Shown here one piece after another: positions 55,257 to 63,965 of a stretch of 64,000 nucleotides of DNA. The stretch is from Pelagivirga sediminicola. Its GTDB lineage: Bacteria > Pseudomonadota > Alphaproteobacteria > Rhodobacterales > Rhodobacteraceae. Position 1 is the first letter of the stretch; every line of letters starts with the position of its first letter. Below the pieces are notes generated by a model. The model was not told the DNA's origin. It ran no database searches and saw only the letters and a list, made by a program, of their open reading frames with translations. Where the stretch lies: contig NZ_QCYH01000002.1 of the NCBI RefSeq assembly GCF_003072125.1, positions 124,001 through 188,000 on the forward strand, read 5' to 3'. The position numbers were made by a program, and so were the translations under genes.

Positions 55257-56708
55257 GTGAGCGCAGTTCTCGCGGCCCTTCCGATTGTCATCGCGCTTGC
55301 GCTGTTGCTCCTGCAGGCTGGTCCCGTTCGCGGCGCTCTCGCGGGGGTGGTCAGTGCATTTGCAATTGCGATGCTGGCATTTCCCGCGCCCCTTCCACGC
55401 CTTCTGGCCGCACAGATCGATATGGCGCCGGTCGCTCTGGAGGTGGCCCTCATCCTCTTGGGCGGGCTGATCCTGAGCAATCTGATGAGCGCGAGTGGCG
55501 CGCAGGAGCGGTTGGGGCATTGGGTGATTGCCGCGTGCCGCAATCAGATCCGCGCTGTGCTGCTCGTCGTGCTTGGCGTCATCCCCTTTGCGGAATCGGT
55601 CACGGGCTTCGGGATCGGTGTGGTCGTCGGCATCCCGCTTCTGGTTCAGATCGGGCTGAGTGGTCGGCGTGCCGCTGTCGTCGGCCTGTTGGGCCTTGTG
55701 ACCGTTCCGTGGGGGGCGCTGGCCCCCGGCACTCTTGTGGCGTCCCGTCTGGCCGGTGTCGATTTTCAGGGGCTGGGCGTGGCCAGTGCATGGCTTTCGG
55801 GGCCGGTGTTTCTGGTGGCAGGGGCGGGCGCGGTGATCGTCGCCTTTGGCTGGCGGATGGCCTTGCGATCTGCGCCGGACCTGTTTTTTGCGGTGATCCT
55901 TCTCTGGCTGGGGGTTTGGGGGTCGAACACTTTGATCGGGACGCCGCTTGCGGGCGTCTTGGGCAGTCTATTCACCATCGCCATCCTGCTGCTGCGTGCG
56001 CGGTTTTCGGGACCGGGTCAGCGAACAAATAAAGGCCGCCTGTTGCAGGAGTCCGCACCTTACCTGATCCTTGTCGCCGGGCTGCTGGCGGCGAAGGCAC
56101 TTTCCCTTGTCGTGTCGCCAGCCTTCCTCCCGGCGCTTGAGATACTCGGCAGCCCGGCCACCTGGCTGTTTCTGGCGAGCGCCACGATTCCGATGGTGCA
56201 AAAGCTGCCCGCCAACAGGGCTCGAACCCTGACGACTGCCTCCGCCAAGCAGTGGCACCCGATTGCACTGACCACGGTGCTGTTCCTCATCCTCGGTGTC
56301 ATACTGGCGGCCAGCGGCATGAGCGAAGCACTGGCAAACGCAGGCGCACGAGCAGGTTACCTCTACCCCGCCATTGCCCCGTGGATCGGCGCCTTGGGCG
56401 GCTTCCTCACCGGATCAAACACCGGTGCGAGCGCCATGTTCGCAGCAAGTCAGGCGCAGGCCGCGCAGGTGGTCGGCTATCCGGTTCCGACCCTCGTTGC
56501 CCTGCACAACGTCGGTGCGTCGCTTGCGATGATGGCCGCCATCCCCAAGGTGATGATGTCCACCCGCCTTGCCGAGGACGCGACAGGGCAGGCAACTGAT
56601 CCGGTGCGGCAGCGGATTTCAACATCAGCCGTGTTCGTGCCGGTGGCGGTGATTAACGTGGCAATCCTGGCTATTCTGTCGGTGTTGGCGCTGCTGTTGG
56701 CGCCATGA
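55257..56708 (+). CDS. L-lactate permease family (LctP) transporter
   Basis: 483 residues, about 12 helices, GTG start. VLGVIPFAESVTGFGIGVVV, LVTVPWGALAPGTLVASRLA and LGGFLTGSNTGASAMFAASQ are characteristic of LctP-type H+/carboxylate symporters. It is shorter than E. coli LldP (551). It may import a hydroxycarboxylate related to the preceding catabolic genes. 56709-56799 is a short gap. Confidence 0.85.
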   Translation: MSAVLAALPIVIALALLLLQAGPVRGALAGVVSAFAIAMLAFPAPLPRLLAAQIDMAPVALEVALILLGGLILSNLMSASGAQERLGHWVIAACRNQIRAVLLVVLGVIPFAESVTGFGIGVVVGIPLLVQIGLSGRRAAVVGLLGLVTVPWGALAPGTLVASRLAGVDFQGLGVASAWLSGPVFLVAGAGAVIVAFGWRMALRSAPDLFFAVILLWLGVWGSNTLIGTPLAGVLGSLFTIAILLLRARFSGPGQRTNKGRLLQESAPYLILVAGLLAAKALSLVVSPAFLPALEILGSPATWLFLASATIPMVQKLPANRARTLTTASAKQWHPIALTTVLFLILGVILAASGMSEALANAGARAGYLYPAIAPWIGALGGFLTGSNTGASAMFAASQAQAAQVVGYPVPTLVALHNVGASLAMMAAIPKVMMSTRLAEDATGQATDPVRQRISTSAVFVPVAVINVAILAILSVLALLLAP

Positions 56709-56799
56709 CCAGACCGGCGGATGGAAGAGGTTATCACGTGACCGATGCGCTCAAAGCCCCGCAATTTGCGTCTTCACCGGACACAAAGAAGGAAAACCA

Positions 56800-57698
56800 A
56801 TGACTGAAAAGCCCTTCTCGATGATCGGCGTGCCGATAGATTGCCTCGGCTTTGGTGGCCCGCTTCAGGCGGTGGAGCGCATGCCGGAAAGCCTGCGCAG
56901 GGCCGATCTGGCCAAGCGGCTGGATGCCAAAGACCTCGGCGATCTGGAGGTACGGATCGGCAAGGGCGTGCGCGATGCGCAGACCGGCCTGATCTCGCTG
57001 GACGACTGCCGCGCCACCACCCGAACGATGCGCGCGGAAACCGTCAGGCTTTTGCGGGGCGGATTGCGTCCGTTCTTTGTCGGCGGATGTTGTTCGATGG
57101 TGCCGGGGATCACGGCCGGGCTGCGGGACGTGCATGGGCAGGCTGCGCTGGTCTATGTGGACGGTCACATGGACCTTTATGACGGCGAGACGTCGTGGCA
57201 GGGCGAAATGGCGGACATGCCGCTGGGCATCGTTCTGGGGCCGGCCCGGCTGAGGCGTTCCGCGAGGATCTGGGCGGGTTATCGGGGCTGAACGAGGCGG
57301 TTTTTCTGGTAGGATACAGGGATGAGGACGAGGCGCGGGGGCGCGGTTCCAAACTGCCCGAGGCGTTTGAGCCGCAGCTGACGGCATGGACGCTGGAAGA
57401 AATCGTCGACAAGGGGTTCGGCCCGTCAGGAACGCTGCTCGCAGAGCGACTCTCGGAGGTGTCCCGCCCGTTTCATCTGCATCTCGATCTCGACGTTCTG
57501 GACGAAAGCGTTTTTCCCGCCACCATGTATCAGCTTCCCCGCGGCATGCTGTGGGCGGAGCTGGCGGCATTTCTGGCGCCGGTTGTGGCGCACCCGAAGC
57601 TCGCCTCGGTGTCCGTGGGCTGCTATGATCCTGACATGGATGAGGGCGAGGCGCTGGCCCCCGCTATCGCGGCAAATCTGGGACGGATATTCGGGTGA
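56800..57698 (+). pseudogene. Arginase/agmatinase-family gene with frameshift
   Basis: First frame 56800-57291: MIGVPIDCLGFGGPLQAVER, FFVGGCCSMVPGITAGLRDV and LVYVDGHMDLYDGETS (the DxHxD metal motif). A one- or two-base indel near 57240 moves the rest to another frame up to 57698: GPAEAFREDLGG, HLHLDLDVLDESVFPA (second metal motif) and SVSVGCYDPDMDEGEALAPA. Together about 298 residues, normal for ureohydrolases. GGCC replaces the usual GGDH/GGDC. Confidence 0.7.
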
Positions 57699-57742
57699 CC
57701 GCCGCCTGGGCCACCCGTTTCCTGCAGTCTTGCCTGCGTTGT

Positions 57743-58209
57743 TCAGGCCCGCTCGATCCGGCCCGAGTAGCAGCCGCGTTTGGCGTTGTGGACCTGAATG
57801 TAGCTGATCTCGGGGCGGGCGAGCCACTCCCTGACCAGCGGTTCCATCTCGGCACCCTCAAGGATCTCGGCGTCGACCATCATGTGCGCCGCGTCGAATG
57901 CCCGAAGCGCCACTTGCCGGACGCGCATGACATCGGGGATTCGTTGATCCGGTCGTAGGTTTGCGTCGCCCCCTCGCGCACAAAGATCGCATGGCGCGCG
58001 CCGTAAGGTGTATCTTCGGGCTGGTAGGTATGGTTGAGCAGCAAAAGCGTCTCACCGGGTTCGCAATCGCGCATTTCGATCCGGTCGGGAAAGCCGGGCG
58101 TCTTGTCGGCCACATAGCGCAGGGCGCCCTGTGCTTTCAATTCTGCATCTGAAAGGCCGTAAAGGTGGCTGAACTGGTCGGCAGGCAGGCCGGTCACGCG
58201 ATAATCCAT
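57743..58209 (-). pseudogene. DUF1203 protein with one-base deletion
   Basis: From ATG at 58209: MDYRVTGLPADQFSHLYGLS, GFPDRIEMRDCEPGETLLLL and YGARHAIFVREGATQTYDRI. After NE the frame is lost near 57942; a missing A (GAATCCCCG for GAAATCCCCG) would restore IPDVMRVRQVALRAFD, continued in the next frame by MMVDAEILEGAEMEPLVREW and AKRGCYSGRIERA, ending at 57743. Complete length about 155 residues otherwise. Function of DUF1203 unknown. Confidence 0.7.
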
Positions 58210-58291
58210 GGGGGTCTCCGTGTGGTAAGCTGCATGTCCTGCCAATTTACCCGGCACCGCCGTCCGGTCCGACCCGTTTCCTGCGCAAAGC

Positions 58292-58896
58292 TCACGCCGG
58301 AACAGGTGTCGCGCCCTCCAGCACTTGCCGGAACCAGCCGGTGTCGACATTGCCGCCGCTGGCGATGAGAGCAACGCGGCGGCCTGCCATCAGGTCCTTT
58401 TCCTGCATGAGCGCCGCCAGCGGGGCGGCCCCTGCGCCTTCGACCACGTTATGCGTGGCGCAAAAATAGAGCAGCATCGCTTCGGCGATCTCCTCGTCAC
58501 TGACCGCGACGATCCGCTCGGCGCCGCTGTCGAACGCACCCGCCACAGGCACGCGCACGGCCATGCCATCGGCGAAAGTGCGCACGCTGTCGGTGGGCGT
58601 CAGAGTCCCTGTATCGAACGACAGTTTCGCGGTCCGCCCCGTTTTCGCACACGACGCCGACAACTCTGGTTTTCACCCTCAAAGCATCGCGCGCGATGAT
58701 CGTGCCGGAGATGCCCGAGCCGCAGCCGATGGGGACATGGACGGTATCGAGGTCCGGCGCGGCGGTGAACAGTTCCAGCGCGTAGGTGGCCACGTCGCGC
58801 ACCAGTTCGGGGCGAAAGGGCGGCACCATGACCAGCCCCTCGTCTGCCGCCACACGCCGCGCCTCGCCGTCGGCAGCGATCTGCTGGCTGCGGGAT
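58292..58896 (-). pseudogene. Threonine/serine dehydratase-like PLP enzyme, C-terminal two thirds
   Basis: From about 58896: GEARRVAADEGLVMVPPFRP, VHVPIGCGSGISGTIIARDA and LRVKTRVVGVV, then a frameshift near 58655, then RTAKLSFDTGTLTPTDSVRT, FADGMAVRVPVAGAF and THNVVEGAGAAPLAALMQEK to GGNVDTGWFRQVLEGAT. These match fold type II dehydratases. The N-terminal third with the PLP Lys is gone, replaced in frame by a cytochrome b561 start. Confidence 0.7.
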
Positions 58897-59135
58897 TGGT
58901 TCGGCAATGGAGCGGGCCTGCGGTCGACGAATGCCCGCCAGCCGATCCTGCGCAGTGTCAGCGCCAGGATCGCCAGGTCCAGCGGGACGTGCAGTTGCAA
59001 AAGCGCTGTCCTGGCAGATACATCGGTCAATGAAGCGGCGCGGAAGCCCGTGCCCAGCAGGGCGAGGATAAGCGCTGCGCTCAGCCCATGAAGGGTGATC
59101 GCGACGGTGCCGTATCGGATGGAGGCGCTTTTCAT
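58897..59135 (-). pseudogene. Cytochrome b561 N-terminal fragment fused to the dehydratase remnant
   Basis: IRYGTVAITLHGLSAALILA, LLQLHVPLDLAILALTLRRI and GWRAFVDRRPAPLPNQ resemble the first two helices of b561-type cytochromes (usually YGTVARALHWLTA). The reading frame crosses directly into dehydratase sequence, so a deletion joined the two genes. Confidence 0.6.
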
Positions 59136-59150
59136 CGGAATGCTCCTAGG

Positions 59151-59588
59151 TCAGTGCGCGGCGCTTGCCGTCATTCGCAAACCGTCGCGCATGTTGAGGC
59201 CCAGAAGCGTGATGTTGACCGCGCCCGCGCCAAGTTCCAGCGCCTGCACGGTGTAGAAGGCCGTGTCGAACGCGCCCGCCTGTGCTTTGAATGACAGGTA
59301 AAATGCGGCGGGAATCAGGATCAGGATGCCGTTGGCGGCGATGATCGGCATGCGCTTTTGCTTGGCGGCTACCAGCGGTCCGCGGCGTTTCCTTGCCATT
59401 TGAAACCCCGATCCGCCCACCGCCATCAGGGCGGGGATCAGAATGATGAAACCCCATGGAATCAGGGTCTTGACGGTGCTCACGGCCTCCAGCCCCATGA
59501 AGAGCTCCGACAGGGCGGTGGAAAGCCAGAAGACGGCGATCATCAGTAGCGCGATGGCGCCTGCGATCGGGTGAATGGTCCTGGTCAC
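59151..59588 (-). CDS. Four-helix membrane protein of unknown function
   Basis: 145 residues with four helices (HPIAGAIALLMIAVFWLSTA, LIPWGFIILIPALMAVGGSG, IIAANGILILIPAAFYLSF, YTVQALELGAGAVNITLLGL). GTG start with AGGAG 8 nt before it. I do not recognise a named family. It sits upstream of the b561 fragment and divergent from a MarR gene, which may regulate it. Confidence 0.75.
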   Translation of the reverse strand: MTRTIHPIAGAIALLMIAVFWLSTALSELFMGLEAVSTVKTLIPWGFIILIPALMAVGGSGFQMARKRRGPLVAAKQKRMPIIAANGILILIPAAFYLSFKAQAGAFDTAFYTVQALELGAGAVNITLLGLNMRDGLRMTASAAH

Positions 59589-59671
59589 TGCATTGCTCCT
59601 CGCATTGAAACATATCCATAGCAGGCTATTTAACATTGCATAGCAGGCTATCCAGGTGATAGGCAAGAGGC

Positions 59672-60142
59672 ATGGCATTCGTGAAGGATCAATCGGCGGG
59701 ATATCTCGCAAACCACATAGCGCGGTTGTTCGCACGCGGGCTTGCGGCGCGGATCAAGCCGCTGGGGCTGACGACGGGGACGTTTCCCGCGCTGCTTGAG
59801 CTGTGGGAAAAGGACGGGCTGACGCAAAAGGATCTGGTGGCGCGGCTGGATATCGAACAGGCGACGATGGCCAACACGCTGGCCCGTATGGAGCGGGACG
59901 GGCTGATCGTCCGCCGCAAGGATGCCAGCGACGGGCGCAAGCAGCGCGTCTGGCTGACCGAACGGGCGCGGGGCTTGCAAGGGCCGGCGATAGAAGCAGC
60001 GATTGCGGAAAATGCCGATGCCTTGAGCGGCCTTACAGAAGAGGAGCGCCGCCAGTTTGTCAGCCTGATGCGCAAGGTGATCGAGACGAGCAAACCGGAA
60101 GAAACGCCGCATCAACCCGGCGGCGCGATTATCTCAGGTTGA
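59672..60142 (+). CDS. MarR family transcriptional regulator
   Basis: 156 residues. The winged helix is clear: TQKDLVARLDIEQATMANTL then ARMERDGLIVRRKDASDGRK QRVWLT, with the basic wing of MarR proteins. Dimer helices flank it. The 83-bp gap to the divergent membrane-protein gene contains TAGCAGGCTAT repeated (near 59620 and 59641), a candidate operator. Confidence 0.9.
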   Translation: MAFVKDQSAGYLANHIARLFARGLAARIKPLGLTTGTFPALLELWEKDGLTQKDLVARLDIEQATMANTLARMERDGLIVRRKDASDGRKQRVWLTERARGLQGPAIEAAIAENADALSGLTEEERRQFVSLMRKVIETSKPEETPHQPGGAIISG

Positions 60143-60214
60143 CTTGATGGTGCGAGCACCGCCAAAGCAGTGACAGGGCCATTGAGCACCGCACGCTTGA
60201 TCAAGCATTTTCGA

Positions 60215-61217
60215 TTAGATTCCCGGCACCGACATGGTCAACGCGCTCTTTGCATGCCCGCCCGTCCCACCGGACACGCTGATCAGCGTTGTGCCGGTCC
60301 GCATCAAGCCCATCAGCAGCGCCAGCCCCGGGCCCGACGCACCGGTTTCACCGAAAATCAGCGGTGCGTGGGTCCGTTCGGCCCCAGTGGCAAGCGTGCG
60401 CCCCAGCCGCAAGTGGGCGTAGGACATCTCCGCCGCGCGATAGCGGTTGTTGTTCCAGTCGCCGATCCATGTGTCGACGGACATGTCAGGGGGCACGGCG
60501 GCGCGGCAGGCCACGCTCAGCGCGCGGTAATCGCTCTCACCGGGATCGTCTTCGGCTACCGGATCCTGGGCTGTGGCGAAGTCCAGAATCGTCGGGGCCG
60601 GGCGTCTGGCACTCTCCGACCATGCGCAGCATGAGGGCCACCGCCCCCTCGCCCGGAACGAAACCATAGGGTGTGCGATTGCTGAAAAGCAGGCCCTGAT
60701 CCGCCAAGGGGCCAAGCCGCGCGCGGTCGTTGTAGCTGTCAACGCTCACGAGGAGGATCGGCGTTTCGGCCAACGCGTCGGCGCGGGCCGCCTCCAGCGC
60801 CGAAACCATTGCGGCAGGGCCGTCAAGGTGGACCGCCACATGCTGCGCACGGCAACCGACAGTCTGCGTTGCAAGCCGGGTCAAATCCTCAACCAGTTTC
60901 TGCGGATCGGTCAATGCATCGGGCCGGGGGCCGCAGATCGCCACTCGAAATCCTGAATCTTCCATGCTTGGGGCGACGCCCTGCAGTTGGCCGGTCAGAT
61001 CGTCCAGCGCCTGTCCGGCCAACTCGCGCAGCCGTGCGTCGAGCGTGCCGTGCGTCACGAACGCATCAAATGCCGTCAACTGCGGTCGAAAATCGGCGCC
61101 GATGAAGCTGCGCTGGCGTCTCAGCGGCGTGCGCCCTTCCGTAAGCGCCGCCACGGTGGTCTTCAGGCCCGGGCCGAACGCCGTGGCGACGCCCATGGCA
61201 ACGATGGCCTGCCTCAT
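60215..61217 (-). pseudogene. Beta-ketoacyl-synthase-like protein, frameshifted
   Basis: From ATG 61217: MRQAIVAMGVATAFGPGLKT, PILLVSVDSYNDRARLGPLA and RTPYGFVPGEGAVALMLRM, typical thiolase-fold ketoacyl-synthase stretches, though no active-site Cys motif is seen. Near 60625 the frame shifts and continues with PAPTILDFATAQDPVAEDDP, DTWIGDWNNNRYRAAEMSYA and LIFGETGASGPGLALLMGL to 60215. About 330 residues in all. Ketoacyl-synthase-like genes occur next to DUF2169/DUF4150 genes in type VI accessory clusters. Confidence 0.6.
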
Positions 61218-62029
61218 GGGGCGTCAGCGTCCGGTTCCACGCGAAGCAATGCGCCCCGGCCGCCTGTCACCACATCGAGCAACTCGGCCAGCCAGGCAGG
61301 ATCGCCCTTCCAGCCATCCACGACCAGCCGCCCGTCGGCGAGAAAAATCTCGGGCTCGGACGGCACAGGGCCCGGCGCCGCGAAGAGGCCCAGTCCGAAA
61401 AGCGTCAGAAACCCGTCGTCGATCGCCTCGGTCCAGCCGTCGAACGCCGCACCCTCGAAGATCAGCCGCTCCGCATCCGCCGGGATGGCGCCGGCCAGCC
61501 CGTCCAAGGTGGCGCGGGCGGGCCGCGCCATGGGGTCGAACGGTGCTGTCACCTGCTCTGTGCCCGCTCCCGTAATTTCGATGCGTTCGACATCTTCCGC
61601 GAAGGATAACGCGCTGAACACCGCGCGGGCCTCTGCCTCGTCACCGTCCAGAAGGTCCACCAGACCGGCGAATGCGCCATCGGGTGTTTGGGAATGTGCC
61701 TCGATCACGCGGGACAGAACGGCAGCGAAGACGAGCGCATGCGCGGCCCCGGTCACGGACAGCACGAATCCGGTCTTTGTCACGGTCACTGCACCCGACA
61801 GACGGGCGGCGGCGTTCGGTGCTGCATTCGCCGCACCGCAAAATCCCGCAGCGAAAAGCGGTATCGCAGCCTCCAGCGTGCGCTCCACCTCATTCGCGAC
61901 GCGCGCCGGAACGCCGCGCGCGATTGCATCGGGCGTATAAACGACACGCAGTTGCAGATCGGCGAGGATTGCGGGCAATCCGCCCGGTGGCAGCACGAGG
62001 GCGCGGCGCAGCGCCTCGGGTCGGCTCAT
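61214..62029 (-). CDS. Unknown protein in the type VI accessory operon
   Basis: 271 residues, start ATG 62029, no membrane segment. I do not recognise the family. It is Ala-rich, with DGAFAGLVDLLDGDEAEARA and EIFLADGRLVVDGWKGDPAW. It overlaps both neighbours by 4 nt, so it is translated with the DUF3396 and ketoacyl-synthase-like genes. Confidence 0.7.
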   Translation of the reverse strand: MSRPEALRRALVLPPGGLPAILADLQLRVVYTPDAIARGVPARVANEVERTLEAAIPLFAAGFCGAANAAPNAAARLSGAVTVTKTGFVLSVTGAAHALVFAAVLSRVIEAHSQTPDGAFAGLVDLLDGDEAEARAVFSALSFAEDVERIEITGAGTEQVTAPFDPMARPARATLDGLAGAIPADAERLIFEGAAFDGWTEAIDDGFLTLFGLGLFAAPGPVPSEPEIFLADGRLVVDGWKGDPAWLAELLDVVTGGRGALLRVEPDADAP

Positions 62030-62994
62030 GGCAGTGATCCTTTCGACAGGCGCTGAAAATAGCCTCGCGTGGCGGCTTTCTCGGCTGGGGTGCGGTCGCC
62101 CCACATGCGTTTGTCCAGAATGCTCTGGTCGGCGTAGGCCGGTCGCAGATAGGCGTAGGCGGCGGCGAGGGCCGACAGGTTTTCGCCCGCGTTGACGTCC
62201 CCCATTCGGGTGCGGGCCCGGCGGTGACGCAAACCGCCTCGCCGTGGTCCTCTACCGTTACACCCGCCGCGTGCGGGCGCCGGATCGCCCAGCCGGTCGC
62301 GGTAGTCCGCGCCCACATAGGTTCGCCAGCCCATGTCGGGGATGCCGGGCGTGTAGTCACCGATGCGGCGCGCCACGTTGTCCATCCGAAAGAGGGCTTC
62401 TTCCGGTGCGACGTCGAACGCGCTCATGACGGCGGCGCGAAATCGCTCGTGGGCAGGTAGCAGATTGCGCTGGCCGAAACTGCTGAACGGCGGCGTGCCG
62501 AAGCCAAACCCCTGATAGCCCCAGCGCAGCCGCGTGTTGCCGAGGATCGCATGGACCTTGTCGGCGAAATCGCGCAGATCGGACATATCATGCGGAACGG
62601 CGAACTGGATGGACAGCAAGTCCTTCCTGAGCGCGGCCACAATTTCGAAGTAGGGCAGATATGGCTGCTGCAAAGCGGTCGTGTCGGGGCCGTAAAGCCG
62701 CGCGCACCACAAGGCACGGGTGCCGTTCACGACCGGCGCAGCCTGAGGCGCGCGGAGCTGCTGGCGTTTCGCCGTCGTGGCCTTGATCGCGCGATAGGCG
62801 CGCGCCGGATCGGTGCCGATGGTCAGGAATGAAATTTGTGTGTCAAAGCGTGCGGCGAACAGGTCGTGAAGCGCGCTGCGCAGGTCTCCCTCGGTCCGGA
62901 CGTCGTTATCGACAATGGCGCCGATGCGCAGGCACGGCAGGGCGATTATCGTTTCGGCATGGCAGGGCGGCAGCCCCTTCAGGGGAATGGACAT
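62026..62994 (-). CDS. DUF3396 (type VI immunity-like) protein with two compensating frameshifts
   Basis: 322 residues. LRWGYQGFGFGTPPFSSFGQ, GDYTPGIPDMGWRTYVGADY and NLSALAAAYAYLRPAYADQ fit DUF3396, a family described as type VI immunity-related. Between about 62215 and 62290 the protein reads an Arg/Gly-rich stretch, whereas an adjacent frame gives GVTVEDHGEAVCVTAGPAPE WG, which fits much better. So two indels cancel, leaving an intact frame with about 22 garbled residues. Confidence 0.65.
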   Translation of the reverse strand: MSIPLKGLPPCHAETIIALPCLRIGAIVDNDVRTEGDLRSALHDLFAARFDTQISFLTIGTDPARAYRAIKATTAKRQQLRAPQAAPVVNGTRALWCARLYGPDTTALQQPYLPYFEIVAALRKDLLSIQFAVPHDMSDLRDFADKVHAILGNTRLRWGYQGFGFGTPPFSSFGQRNLLPAHERFRAAVMSAFDVAPEEALFRMDNVARRIGDYTPGIPDMGWRTYVGADYRDRLGDPAPARGGCNGRGPRRGGLRHRRARTRMGDVNAGENLSALAAAYAYLRPAYADQSILDKRMWGDRTPAEKAATRGYFQRLSKGSLP

Positions 62995-62997
62995 AAC

Positions 62998-63465
62998 CTA
63001 GCTGGTTCCAACGATGGGTGGCCCGCGCCGTGTGTCGCAATCGCAGGTCGCGTTGCCCACTGCACTCGGATCGCGTCCGGTCTGGCCGCAAATCGTATTC
63101 CTGGAATTCATGAACAGCTTGTCCGACAGCCGGCAGATATTCTGCCCTTCGGCATAGACGTTGGGCGAATACGTGATCCATTCGCTGATATCGGCTGTGG
63201 TGCCCGATACGACACCACTCATCGATCCGGCCTCGTCACCGGTGCATTTCGAAAAGATCGACGGCTTGTGCGCGATCATGTTGCCACCATCGGCGAGCAC
63301 CGTCGTCGTTCCGCGGACGATATCCGGATTGAACGCGGTAATGGAGTAGGGCACCGGCGCGCCGCTACCCGGCGTCTTGCAAACGTCGGGGGCGGAGTTC
63401 CTGTGTGAGCCGCCGGAGCCGCGATGCGTAATGGTCAAGCCATTTACGTTTAACGTAACTGCCAT
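62998..63465 (-). CDS. DUF4150 PAAR-like protein
   Basis: 155 residues. VTLNVNGLTITHRGSGGS, APDVCKTPGSGAPVPYSITA and GTTTVLADGGNMIAHKPSIF are the DUF4150 signature of PAAR-like tip proteins that cap the type VI secretion spike. The Cys/His-rich C-terminus (CDCDTRRGPP) is of interest. It overlaps the DUF2169 stop by one base. Confidence 0.88.
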   Translation of the reverse strand: MAVTLNVNGLTITHRGSGGSHRNSAPDVCKTPGSGAPVPYSITAFNPDIVRGTTTVLADGGNMIAHKPSIFSKCTGDEAGSMSGVVSGTTADISEWITYSPNVYAEGQNICRLSDKLFMNSRNTICGQTGRDPSAVGNATCDCDTRRGPPIVGTS

Positions 63466-63965
63466 CAGCTTGCCTCCCTGACTTGCGCGGAACGCGCGAA
63501 ATGCCCGATATCATCAGGGCGCACGTGAAAGCTGTTCCATTCGTTCAGCATGACGCGCGTTTGCGAAATGTCCACATCCTTGGCGGCGCTCGCGATCGGC
63601 CATGTTTCCAGATAGGTCAACGACACGGTGGCTGAGTTCAGGTCCAGCGCGATGCCCTGCAATGCGGTCGGCGCGATGGTCCATTCTCCGGCGATCCGGG
63701 TGGCGCAATGCAGATCCAGATGCGGAAGCATATACGCTCCGTCGGCAAGACCGAAGCCGGTCAGCACCAGCGGGTCATCCGGTGTCACCGGGCGCGGTAT
63801 CTGCTGCTCCGGCTGGACGGATTGCCAGTAGCCCGGATCGAGGTCGGCTGGCAGAAGTGGCGCGCGTTCGGCTTGCCAGGTTGCGTCAAAAGTTCCCGCA
63901 AGGTCGCGGAGGGACGGCGGCTGAAACCGGTCCGAGATGTGACGGAACACGCGCTTTCGCGTCAC
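63465..63965 (-). CDS. DUF2169 protein, C-terminal part
   Basis: DLAGTFDATWQAERAPLLPA, DLDPGYWQSVQPEQQIP and DPLVLTGFGLADGAYMLP match the C-terminal half of DUF2169, adaptor/chaperone proteins that load effectors on VgrG-PAAR. From GTG 63965 only 166 residues are encoded versus about 300-350 in the family. An in-frame TGA lies about 10 nt upstream of the GTG, so the N-terminal half is either in another frame (frameshift) or lost; the window end prevents a decision. Confidence 0.65.
   Translation of the reverse strand: MTRKRVFRHISDRFQPPSLRDLAGTFDATWQAERAPLLPADLDPGYWQSVQPEQQIPRPVTPDDPLVLTGFGLADGAYMLPHLDLHCATRIAGEWTIAPTALQGIALDLNSATVSLTYLETWPIASAAKDVDISQTRVMLNEWNSFHVRPDDIGHFARSAQVREAS

Noticed and set aside
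57073..57105. GGCC in place of GGDH/GGDC in the arginase-family gene as an inactivating mutation
   Set aside because: I cannot rule out that this subfamily normally has GGCC; the frameshift alone is used for the pseudogene call.
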